Positions 1 to 9,431 of a stretch of 64,000 bases of DNA are shown one piece after another (position 1 is the first letter of the stretch; each line of letters opens with the position of its first letter). The notes beneath the pieces were generated by a model. That model was given only the letters and a program-made list of their open reading frames with translations, was not told where the DNA came from and did no database searches. The position numbers and the translations under genes are program-made. The stretch is taken from the NCBI GenBank assembly GCA_014218235.1, contig CM024766.1, positions 46,465,359 to 46,529,358 on the forward strand. Reading direction: 5' to 3'. The DNA is from Colocasia esculenta (Eukaryota > Streptophyta > Magnoliopsida > Alismatales > Araceae).

Positions 1-385
1 GGAGCCTCAATTCTCTCAAACAAAATACGTGCTCGAGGGAGCCTCAATCCTCTCAACTCAAATAAGTGCCCGAGGGAGCCTTAATCTCCTCACCCAAATA
101 CGTGCCCGAGGGAGCCTCAATCCTCTCACCCAAATATGCGCCCGATGGAGTCTCAATCATCTCAACCAAAATATGCACCCGAGAGAGCCTCAATCCTCCC
201 ACCCAAATACTTGCCCGAGGGAGCCTTAACCCTCTCACCCAAATCACGAGCCCGAGAGAGCCTCAAATCTCCTCATCAAGATTATGGCTCTGGAGAAGCC
301 TTAATTATCTAACACAAGCATGTTATGGCCCCAGAGGAGCCCTAATCCTCTAAATGAAATAGCTCACGACTTTTGGGGAAGCCTT
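1..385. repeat. Minisatellite, ~36-bp unit, about 10 copies
   Basis: Tandem units of about 36-37 bp each begin with GAGCCTCAAT or a close variant and end near GCCCGAGG. The first seven units are well kept and the last three decay into unique sequence near 385. The array is cut by the window edge, so its full length is unknown. Overlapping short reading frames on both strands simply translate the repeat and are not genes. Confidence 0.9.
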
Positions 386-1100
386 AAAACCCCTATTATC
401 AATAAAGATCACATGTTGATGCTGAAACTTAGAAGCACAATGTATATAGCAAATAAAAGTTCTCATCCCAAGACAGGCCCTTGGGATAGCCCAAAAAGGA
501 GAAGTCAAAATGAATGGATAGCATGTACTGATGCTAAAAACGACATATCTCAAGCAAGCCTATGCTCTGGTGTCGCCTGCCCTTAGAAGGTCAACCTTTG
601 CAAAAGAATGGTACAAACGGCTCTGTCATGCATAAGCGAGGTCGTCATCTCACGCTAATTCATGGCTTGCACGATTTTTTGTAGAAGTTATAGCAGTTTC
701 TGCTTGCAAAACAGCCAGCTGGGTCTCTATGATTTTCGGCTCCAAGTAATCTCCTTCAATGTCATGTATCTGATCCAACTCTGCAAGGTCAAAACAACAG
801 GAGATCATATTTTTGCCACAAAAGAACGAGAAAAGAAAGGGATAAAGCAGCTTATCAGAAGATATATTGCAGCAAAGTCACAATTCTCAATGCATAATGC
901 AAAATTTTGGCATTGTTGTCATGAGATGATGGTCATTGGTACTGCAAGTCCAAAAGAAATAGAAAGTTTATTGTAAGTATGTCATAAGCTGTGACATATC
1001 AAATTCACAAGTATAACATCTCCAACATGGATCTCAACAAAGTCAAAATGGCTGAAATGCATTGGCAGAATCAATGAAATGGACCCTCTGAAGGGCAATA
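386..1100. other. Unassigned DNA
   Basis: No gene, RNA or repeat is recognised here. Short open frames exist, for example a 104-codon one at 662-976, but none shows a known domain or a plant coding composition. Confidence 0.5.
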
Positions 1101-1637
1101 TGTGTTAAAATATAGCTGGAAAAATTCACACGAGACAGTCGCCCTATGTTTCACTCTCGGACGCCAGTCTCGTGGGGGCATTTGTTGTGCCGGATTTTGC
1201 CCGGCCCTCTCCAAAGAGAGAGGTAGAGAAGCAAGGAAGAAGAAAGAAAAAAAAAGGGGAAGAAAATGGGGGTTACCTCCCTTATGGCCGGCGAAGGCCC
1301 TGAGGGCCACCGCCACCTTCCGCTGCTATCGCCGGCGCCCTAAACAGCAATCGCTGTTGTCGCCACTGCTGCTTCCCAGTGCTGCTGCCACAAGAGGAAG
1401 ATGACCCCGCTGCCGCTGCTTTCTTCTGTCGCCGCCGCCCTGCTACACCGCCTCTGCTACCTCTGGTTGGGGCCCCGTCGAGCAGGAAGGGAGGAGGAGG
1501 AAGGAGGCCGCGCGCCTCCTCTTCCTCTGCTCTATCTCGCGCAGAGACCAACCGAGGGAAGGAGACGAACAAAGAAAGGAAAGAAGAAAAAGGAAAAAAA
1601 AGAAAATAGCCAGGGGCTAAAACACAAATGTACAACT

Positions 1638-1746
1638 CAAACCTCCCGGTGGAGTTGCATAAACTCCCCGGTGGAGGTATGCAAACCTCCCGGGGGAGGT
1701 ACACAAACGTCCCGACCATGGTCTCTCCTCCTTCCACTATAAAAGG
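1638..1746 (+). promoter_or_regulatory. TATA box with upstream CTCC-CGG-GGAG palindromes
   Basis: TATAAAAGG lies at 1738-1746. In the 100 bases before it three near-palindromes of the form CCTCCCGGTGGAG, CTCCCCGGTGGAG and CCTCCCGGGGGAGG are spaced about 25-30 bp apart. The spacing to the TATA box suits an upstream activating array. Function is inferred. Confidence 0.5.
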
Positions 1747-1904
1747 AGGGGGGCGCCCCAAGCCAATGGGGAGGATTTTTGGAGTTTTGAAAAACAGAGC
1801 AAGACTCTGAGAAAGACTGCAAGGCGGTCTCGGAGAGGGGTCTACAAGGCAGCCCTAAAGAGTATTATGCAAGACACAATTTTAATTTTCTCAAGTCTTA
1901 AGCA

Positions 1905-2100
1905 AGGTCCATTGGGCTTCCCTTATTGGGCCAAATTTCTTATTGGGCCTCAAATTGCTCATTGGGCCGGACTTATATCTTTTATGCCATGAATTATTAA
2001 ATGACCATGATGCTTCATGCTTAATGGGCCTAATGATGGTTAATGGGCCGACCTATGGTATATCCTTACATGTGATGTTTAATGGGCCTATTGGGCTAAT
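1905..2100. promoter_or_regulatory. Cluster of TGGGCC/TGGGCT words
   Basis: About nine copies of ATTGGGC(C/T) or AATGGGCC occur within 200 bp. TGGGCC/T is the core of plant site II elements bound by TCP factors, so this may be a regulatory cluster. It may equally be a decayed short repeat. The bases around each copy also resemble each other. Confidence 0.4.
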
Positions 2101-2110
2101 CTCACTTATT

Positions 2111-3669
2111 TAATCATGCACTATATGGATAATTGCACGTAGTGTCACGTTTATTTCAAACTCTTCACCACTTGATTTCTTAATCAAAATTAACCAATTT
2201 TTCAACAAACCTTAACAAAATATTTCGCAAACATTGTTATTCAATTCACCATAACTTAAAAATAACAAACAAGTCACGTTTCATGTCATTTTTGATCCAC
2301 TTTAAGTTAATCTCCCTTTAAATCAAATAAATAAATGAAAACATTAAATTAATCCACATAATCATAATTTAAATAAATAAATGACGAAAATAATTAAATA
2401 AATGAAATCAATAATTTTAAAAATACCAAAAAAATGAGAAAACAAATTTAAAAATCAATAAAAATGAAATAAATATCAAAAAATCCAAAAGAAATAGATT
2501 GCATGCTTGCAACTTTGTTTTCTTTCATTTCATTTAATTGTGAGTCACGCTCTTCTGTTTTAAAGGAGCTGTCTGATGGTTAATCAAGGGTGTTCAGCCT
2601 TTGTGCTAATATAATTAACACTAACTGAGGTTAGTGGGGGAGGTCAAATGAACTAAATAAAACTATGTCTATGTAAATAAATAAAAACCAAATAAATCAA
2701 ATCCAAAGGATAAATTAAATTTTAACGTTTTAAAAAAATCATTCTCACAACGTGTTCCATTCTGGTGTTTTTCTTTCACTTGGTTCTAAAAATGAACAAG
2801 GAAAGATACTCAGAAGTAATAACAATTAAGTTGCAGCTATTATCTGAAAAAAAAAGTAACCAACCTATTTGGGCAAGCCCTAGTTGCATAATGACGGCAG
2901 TCTTGTTATGTTTGCTGATACAGTATCGGTGCCTTCTCAGTAATTGATTTTTATATTGTTTGAGTGTGACAAAAAGTTTCATGTTAGGTTCCAAGTGGCA
3001 AGTGAAATTTGTTCAAACATGCAAATTGTCAGCATCATTTTGATATGATTATGGTGCAGAACGATAATGGCAATCAGTGATACACTTCTTATTTAAAATA
3101 TTAGTTATACATACCATGATTTTTACTTAAGTTGTACTGATCGTATGAATGAGGCCATCAAAAACGTTTTCTAGAGGAAACTATGAACTGTCAATGAGGA
3201 AAAGGAACATTGTTTCTAATTCTTGAGAGCACTTCCATTTTAATGTTGAAAAGATTTCAGTAAAGTGAAAAGGCTGCTTCCATTAACGAATGAAGCATGG
3301 TCTGTGAAAACTGTCCCATTCTCTACGATATTTTTCTTCCACTTTTATTAAAGTTGATGAATTTTGGGGATGTTTTAGAAACTGTTCAAAATGTAGAGGC
3401 ACAAGTTCCTGGTACTGGGACCTGAAATAGTTGGTGCAATGATCAAAAGTTATATCCAGTGGCTTAGATATAGACTGAGAGGACAAAAAGGGAGTTTTAT
3501 TATGGAATGATCACATTCAATACTATTTACCACTGTTATCTATTTTTCTAAAGCAGTCCTCTTGACTGTTGAAGATAACACTTGTTGTAGTGTACCTGAA
3601 AAAACTCTAGTGCTTTCTGTCAGTTGCTATCTTATGTTTTGCTTGATACCTACAGTATATTTTCAACAG
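2111..3669. other. AT-rich intergenic or intronic DNA
   Basis: No exon is recognised. I looked for the missing basic region and first helix of the bHLH gene that continues at 3670 and did not find them here. The stretch is AT-rich (2160-2520 especially) and may be intron plus inserted DNA. Confidence 0.45.
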
Positions 3670-5199
3670 AACCAACTCGGCAAAATAATGGTAAGGCCAC
3701 AATATTGGGTGACGCCAGTCGTTTCCTTCGAGATCTGCTTGCACAGGTCGAATCCCTCAGAAGGGAAAATGCTGCTTTAGCAACAGAATCTCGTTATGTA
3801 AGTTATCTGAACATGACCACTTTCTTCTTGTTATGGCTTTCATTTGGTATCATTTGTTTGACATAAACATCTAAAACACCACAAAACATCATATTTACGT
3901 AATCAATGTCAATCTCTGTTGTCAAATCAGTTCTGGAAAAAACCCTTTCTCCTGTATGGACGTATCACACGAATTCGATGTTGTATAGTTTTTTAGGTAA
4001 AATCATAAAACCAAATGACCCCTAAGTGAATTAGAAGCATGAAAGTAACCTGTGAATGTTTCGTTCAGTGTTAAGTGGGTGGCCAAGCTTTGATGAAAAC
4101 TGATGCTTGATCACTTCCCTTGTTGGTATTACTGTCCTGTTCCCTCGTCATCCTTGATCTTTATTGGAAATCTCATCCCCCTTCCCAGTCCCTTGTCACT
4201 TCAGAGCAGTTTGGATAATTGACAACGCTTTTTTCTTTTTTACCACAGTGGTGTTGTTTTGCCTTCCCTTTCTTGAATCTTCTGCTAGAAGTTGGCTTAC
4301 TGCCAACTTCAGGGAAATGAAGTGTCCTAGTTTGCGATTTAGGCTAATCATTTGTCTTACGCCCTTTTGGGATTGCGTTCTCTCTCTCTCTCTCTCTCGA
4401 TGTAATCCCTACCCTACATCTACCATACATCCAAATGTTGTATTTTCTAAGCTTTTTATGTGTTATGAAATGGTGTAAAACATTATAATATATCAATCTT
4501 TTGTGGCTCACCTGGCATTTAATGTACCGCATATTCAAAATTTCTAATACAGTGGACCCTTGTGCTGTTGATTATTCTTATGCAGGTTCTGGTTTTTGTG
4601 TATTTTTAGTCCAAAGGATGCTAAACTAAAGCCCAAGAATTCTAAAGAATAGGAACTTAAAACTGGAAGTTACGACATTTTACAGCAAACAGAACAACTC
4701 CTAGGAATCTATCATGGAAACCGACATCAAACAGTGCAGGGGAGCCTTTTCGTTTTCTTCTTTGGTGTAATCTTGCATAACCTACTGTTGGCATTTGCAC
4801 AAACAGGTGACCGAGGAGAAGAACGAGCTGAGAGATGAGAATATTGCCCTCGAAGCTGAGATCCGAAATCTGCAGAAAGAGCTGCAAGAGAGGATGCAAT
4901 CGAAGCCTGCATGGGGGAATGGTGCAGATGCCCCTGCCGCTGGAATAGCACAGCCCCCCACGACAGCTTTAACACCGCCGCCTGTGGTAGGACCCGTCTT
5001 TGTCATCCCTCTCAACCAAGAGCTGCCCCAAACATATCCCCCGGAGGCAGTGCATCATGTAGCCTCCTCCCCGCCCAAGCCTCCGTCCCACATAAGGAGA
5101 CCCCACGCCAGATACCCTACTCCATCTGACGCTTGGCCTCTGCACATACTCTCCCAACACCAAAGAAGCAGCGGCAATCCATCCACCAACAGTGGGTGA
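3670..5199 (+). CDS. bHLH transcription factor, IRO3/PYE (bHLH47)-like, last two exons
   Basis: Two exons are supported. Exon 3670-3797 follows an acceptor TTTTCAACAG and ends before GTAAGT. Exon 4807-5199 follows CACAAACAG and ends at a TGA stop. The first encodes loop and helix 2 of a bHLH domain (NNGKATILGDASRFLRDLL) and runs into a leucine-zipper-like coil that continues through NELRDENIALEAEI in the second exon. A Pro-rich tail of about 90 residues follows. The join is phase 0 and the upstream junction is phase 1. The combination of helix 2, the zipper and a PAW motif matches plant subgroup IVb bHLH proteins such as rice IRO3 and Arabidopsis PYE, nuclear repressors in the iron-deficiency response. 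The basic DNA-contact region is not in the window, so the gene is either 5'-truncated or its first exons lie upstream of position 1. The exact paralogue is uncertain. Confidence 0.75.
4378..4399. repeat. (TC)n microsatellite in the bHLH intron
   Basis: A short pure CT/TC run lies in the intron between the two bHLH exons. Confidence 0.8.
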
Positions 5200-5475
5200 G
5201 CCACATGGACGGCCGCAGATAGCTTAGATGCGAATATGGGTTTGACATGATGGATGTGCACTGCACGCGTTCGTTTTGCTCCGTTTTTTGGCGCCCTCAC
5301 GCCCTAGCAGGTTTGGGCGGGTTCCTTGTGGATTTAATCCAGGGAGTGGGACTGTGGCATGTTCAAGCAACCACTGTGACCATCATTAGTAGGCTGTGAT
5401 ATTTGAGCCGCACTGTAGCCCTGGCCCATGTTGTATATACATCTACTTGTAGTTGCAACCTACTATCGTTGTAAC
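5200..5475 (+). other. Probable 3' UTR of the bHLH gene
   Basis: Unique sequence lies between the bHLH stop codon and the hAT insertion site. No clear canonical poly(A) signal stands out. The transposon therefore sits within or immediately after the 3' UTR. Confidence 0.45.
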
Positions 5476-5707
5476 TAGGGCTGTCAAGTGAGTTTGAATG
5501 GGTCTAATATGTTCATGCCCAATTAAGATCCAATAGTGTTAAATAAAATATATACCCATACCTATAACTTCTCACAAGAATATATCCATACCCATTTTTT
5601 GATTAGTTTTAAAAAATGGGTATGGGTCTCAAATTTAAACCCAATAACTTTTATTTGTTATAAAATTTTTAATCCGGTTGTGCATATAAAATATCAACAT
5701 TGGCAAA

Positions 5708-6370
5708 TCTCTGAAGCCTCCCACGCCTTCCACCTCCGCCTTCTCCTCGATCTCCAACCATGGCGGGTTACCCACCGGGCTCCGGCTACCCCCCTGGGCC
5801 CAGCCCTACGGTGCCCCGCCCTACGGCGCCGCCGCCCCTTACGCCCCCGTCTCCGTGCCCTACGGCGCCCTCGTCCCTTCGGCTCCCCATGTCGGAGGGA
5901 CAGATGAAGAGAATTCCAAGAAAAACCCTAGAGAGAGACGCAGACTCAAGTATCCGCAGCCCCCTCCTTCCGCGCAGATTGAAGCGGCAGCCTCCGGAGT
6001 ACCCCTTCGACGAGCCCCCCGCACCTCCCCGGCGTCATCCCCCCTCCGCTCGACCCTCGAGCCCTAGATCTCCCCTTCTCACTCTGCTCGTCTCTCTCAC
6101 TCTATCTATCTCTCTTCTACCTCTCTAAAGCTCGGGAAGGAGCACAAGTTGCAGGGGGGGGGGGGGGGCGGGCTATCCTGGCGCGGGGGTGCCAGGCCTG
6201 GCATCCCCACAGCGCCAGGGTACCCTGGGGCCGGCAGCCCTACGCGGCCGCGCGCTGTCGGCGTTCAGCCCGTTCTCGGCGTTGCTATTGTCGCAGTTCC
6301 CTCCCGAGACGGACCCCAACGTGGCGGCGTGCTTCTAGGCGGCGGACCATGCTACTGTTTCCATTTACTC
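5708..6370 (+). pseudogene. Captured fragment of a CML49/CML50-like penta-EF-hand gene
   Basis: A start context at 5760 opens MAGYPPGSGYPPGP. The Pro/Gly/Tyr-rich continuation PYGAPPYGAAAPYAPVSVPYG then reads in another frame, so there is a 1-base shift near 5800. Further on, about 6250-6346 reads SAFSPFSALLLSQFPPETDP and NVAACF, then a stop where Gln would be expected, then AAD. This matches the block just before the first EF hand of plant penta-EF-hand calcium-binding proteins such as CML49 and CML50. The EF hands are absent. The shift and the stop make it a non-functional passenger. DNA at 5940-6130 and 6405-6480 (opening MAMEGGNSIIGVG) may come from other genes and is not identified. Confidence 0.7.
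6153..6167. repeat. Poly-G tract
   Basis: A run of about 14 G residues lies inside the captured gene region of the hAT element. It may be a slippage expansion of a Gly-rich coding stretch. Confidence 0.7.
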
Positions 6371-6701
6371 ATTCAAACCTTGATTCGCAGCGGAATCCAT
6401 GGCGATGGAGGGAGGCAACAGCATCATCGGCGTCGGCGATGGGGGAGGTAGTGAAATTGGGAGAGAAAGGGGCAGCGGCGAGCCTACATGTCCTTGGAGA
6501 TTTTTTCAAACCCTTTAAGCACCCGATAGATAGACCCTATCAGACCCATTATATAAATATAATAAAAAAGATAGTTTCAGACCCATTCATATATTTAATA
6601 TTGGGTAAACACTGTACACTTTACCCATTTTTATTTATTGATTCAGTTCGGATATTAGGTAAATGGGTCTTATTTGACACCCCTAGTTGTAACACACTGT
6701 G

Positions 6702-6736
6702 AAATCCTCTCTCTCTCTCTCTCTCTTTCTCTCTAT
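6702..6736. repeat. (CT)n microsatellite
   Basis: A CT-rich simple repeat starts a few bases after the right target duplication of the hAT element. Confidence 0.8.
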
Positions 6737-8279
6737 CTGGGGTCATTTTTCGATTGACGATTACGGTTATCTTTTTTTCCTTTCTTCCCCGGCTTGAGCT
6801 CAAACTCTACAACATGTGAAATCCATAAAGAAAGAACAAAAAGTGATGCGTTAATTTCACCAATTCACAACGTATTATGCACAGCTTAGAAAGCATTTTC
6901 CATCACAAGCTTGCTTTCTATGTTTCCTTTTATACATTGCAAACATTTCTTTCTGCAAGGGATATTTATGGGGAGAATCTTAAAAAGTTGTCAGATGTTT
7001 TGCCAATTAACCTATTCTTTATCATGTGGACGATGCATAAGAGAATTAGGGCTCAAATTCTTGATGCCAACATCTTAGTTGAGATTTATAATAGAACACC
7101 CATTTGTGGGAGTGCAAATTTGACTCCATGCATAAAAAAGAAAAAATAAAGAATAAAGGGCTCGAAAGTTTGTGATGGCCACATGCATGAGAAAAAAGTA
7201 AGATTTTACACCAGAAAATGTCCCATTTCTCAGAAAAGAAAATTTCCGTTTGGACGTTTTGCTACCTGAGATCAAGCCTCTTGCCATGTAATTTTGTCTG
7301 TTAGAAGAACAAAAATTTAAATATTAATGAACGTCATCTTAAACTAAAGACACTTAATTTCTTTGAGAAATATTTATTGCCAGACTACTCTTACAATAAT
7401 GTTGATGAAGATTGTAAGAAAATAATTCCTAAGCAAGCATTGGAGTCAGCAATGCTTCGTCATGCAAACTGAATGCCCTCCAAGTCCAATTCTTAGAAGG
7501 TATCCATCTCTTTAAGAATTTGAACAGAGCAACTTTTAGGGGCTTTGCTCCTGATGGAAGCATCTCCAACCTTCCTACACTTAGATTACTCTCATTGAGA
7601 ACAGGTTTTTAAAATGAAAATTTAAAGGAATTTTCAAATAATAATATAATAAACTAGTTTCACAAAAATAACAAAAGCTCCTCGGTCAATGTTCTTATCC
7701 TAAACATACCTGTGCTCTCCTTCCTTTACTTTCACTCCTCTCTTTCCACAATGTTACATGATTTAGCAATAAAGAGTTTTTGACTCTTCTCTCTAACTAT
7801 TGTCTTCAATCGACATGATCCCATTAGTAAACATTTCTGTCCTTCAATTGACATCTTAGGATCTATTATGTCAAAACCAATAATAAGTTCAATTAAGATA
7901 TATAAAGAGTAGTTCAATAGTTAAAACCCAACAACTTACCTCTTAAGTTCTATGATCAAATGCCTGCGCTCACACTTACCAAGAAAAAACTTCAATTGAC
8001 TGTTTCAACTGATATTCTTTTCTCAATTTGACTCTTTAAATGATCACTTTAAATCCTCTGGACATTATTCTAACGATTGATGAATATTAGTACCCTCTCA
8101 TTGCCTCGTAATTCTTTCATGTGTTGTTATTTGAAAAAATTAATTATAGGTCCCTATTAAAGAGGAGATTTTAATTGCAAATCTCTGTTAGAAATGTCTA
8201 CATGAAAAAGTCCAACAACTTTTAGAGATGTTAATTTCTAGTTTTTACTTTATTAGAATCTGTGCTAATAATTAGAGAC
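6737..8279. other. Intergenic DNA, nothing recognised
   Basis: AT-rich sequence with short open frames. A 90-codon frame at 6877-7149 has no recognisable domain. No repeat or transposon ends were seen. Confidence 0.5.
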
Positions 8280-9290
8280 TAACGTTTTCTATCTTCTGAC
8301 TGTAAGCAACTGTTATTTTAAAGTATTTTAACTCTTACTTTAATGCTTTTCAAATTACACTTTAAATCATATCAATAGTTATTTTAAATCTCACATACTT
8401 TAACCAATTTTCTCTTCTTCTTTAACATGTTTTTTTTTTTTTTACTTTAACTGATTTCTTTGACTACTTTAATGCACTACAACTACTACTTTAACAGACA
8501 ATAACTACGACTTTAATAAACTATAACTACTATTTTAACACATTGCAACTACTACTTTAATATATCAGACATTTTAACTGATTTCCTCTTCTTTTTTAAT
8601 ATGTTTTCTCTTCTATAACAAGTTTGCTCTTCTACTTTAACTGATTTCCTCTCTTACTTTTAAATATTCATACTTATACTTTAAGTCATACCAACAGTGA
8701 CTTTAAGTCTCATATATTTTAACTCACAATCACACATACTTTAACGACTTTGAACTCTTACCTTAACACATTCGAACACTTATTTTAACGTCTTCAAACT
8801 TAGACTTTAATTTATGTCAACAGTTATTTTAAATCTCATACACTTTAACTCAACTATCACACATACTTTTACAACTTCAAACCCTTATTTTATCGTCTTA
8901 GAACATAGACTTTAAGTCATGTTAGTAGTGACCTTAAGTCTCAGATATTTTAACTAACCGTCACACATACTTTAACGTCTTCGAACTCTTACTTAAACAC
9001 TTTCAAACTTAAAGTTTAAGTCATGCCAATAGTTACACTTTAAATATCAATAGTTATTTTAAATCTCACATACTTTAAGTCACTGTCACACATACTTTAA
9101 CAACTTCAAACTCTTATTTTAACATCTTAGAACTTAGACTTTAAGTCATGTCAACAGTTACACTTTAAATCATATCAACAGTTATTTTAAATTCCACATG
9201 ATATAACTCACTGTCACACATACTTTAACAACTTCGAACTCTTACTTTGACACCTTAGAATTTAGACCTTAAGTGTTGTTAAAGTATGAA
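8280..9290. repeat. Degenerate CTTTAA-rich higher-order repeat
   Basis: The word CTTTAA or ATTTTAA recurs roughly every 12-25 bp over about 1 kb. It is embedded in a longer degenerate unit that contains CACACATACTTTAACAACTT, then AACTCTTA, then GACTTTAAGTCATG. The long unit is visible near 8731, 8867, 8961, 9085 and 9221, so its length varies from about 95 to 136 bp. The right half is better preserved. No coding function is seen. Confidence 0.7.
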
Positions 9291-9431
9291 CACAGTGGTC
9301 ATACATATTTGATGGCACAAAAGTAGGAGGAAGGGTAAAACAAGAAAAATGGGAAAAATATAAGATAGAAATTATCTTTTTACAGTTTGATTGATAAAGT
9401 CCACTAAAGGAGGGACTATTTGGGGTACCTT

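Larger units (their letters stand above)
1101..2110 (+). other. Promoter-like block, possibly a solo or partial LTR
   Basis: A purine-rich and then very GC-rich stretch (1200-1560) leads to a TATA box at 1738, a leader-like region (1770-1860) and then a run of TGGGCC words. This order resembles the U3-R-U5 layout of a plant LTR. A similar palindrome cluster just upstream of a TATA box is seen in the proven LTRs of this window. No terminal TG...CA pair, target duplication or primer site was found, so the LTR reading is an inference. Translations of the GC-rich part are low-complexity Arg/Pro/Ser and show no domain. Confidence 0.35.
5476..6685. mobile_element. Non-autonomous hAT-type element with captured gene fragments
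   Basis: The element is bounded by an exact 8-bp duplication GTTGTAAC (5468-5475 and 6686-6693). Its ends are inverted repeats: TAGGGCTGTCAAG on the left and the complement of TAGGGGTGTCAAA on the right. Subterminal ATGGGT/ACCCAT words recur within about 200 bp of each end, as expected of hAT transposase binding regions. An 8-bp duplication with TAGGGGTG ends is the plant hAT pattern. The 1210-bp body encodes no transposase. Its GC-rich core (about 5700-6470) is unlike the AT-rich ends and carries pieces of host genes. Confidence 0.88.

Noticed and set aside
1102..1761. Long overlapping frames rich in Arg, Pro, Ser and Ala on both strands
   Set aside because: They follow from GC-rich and purine-rich low-complexity DNA. 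Frames on both strands are similarly open and no domain is seen.
6877..7149. 90-codon frame as a small gene
   Set aside because: No domain, no splice or promoter context, and a low-complexity lysine tail from an A-run.
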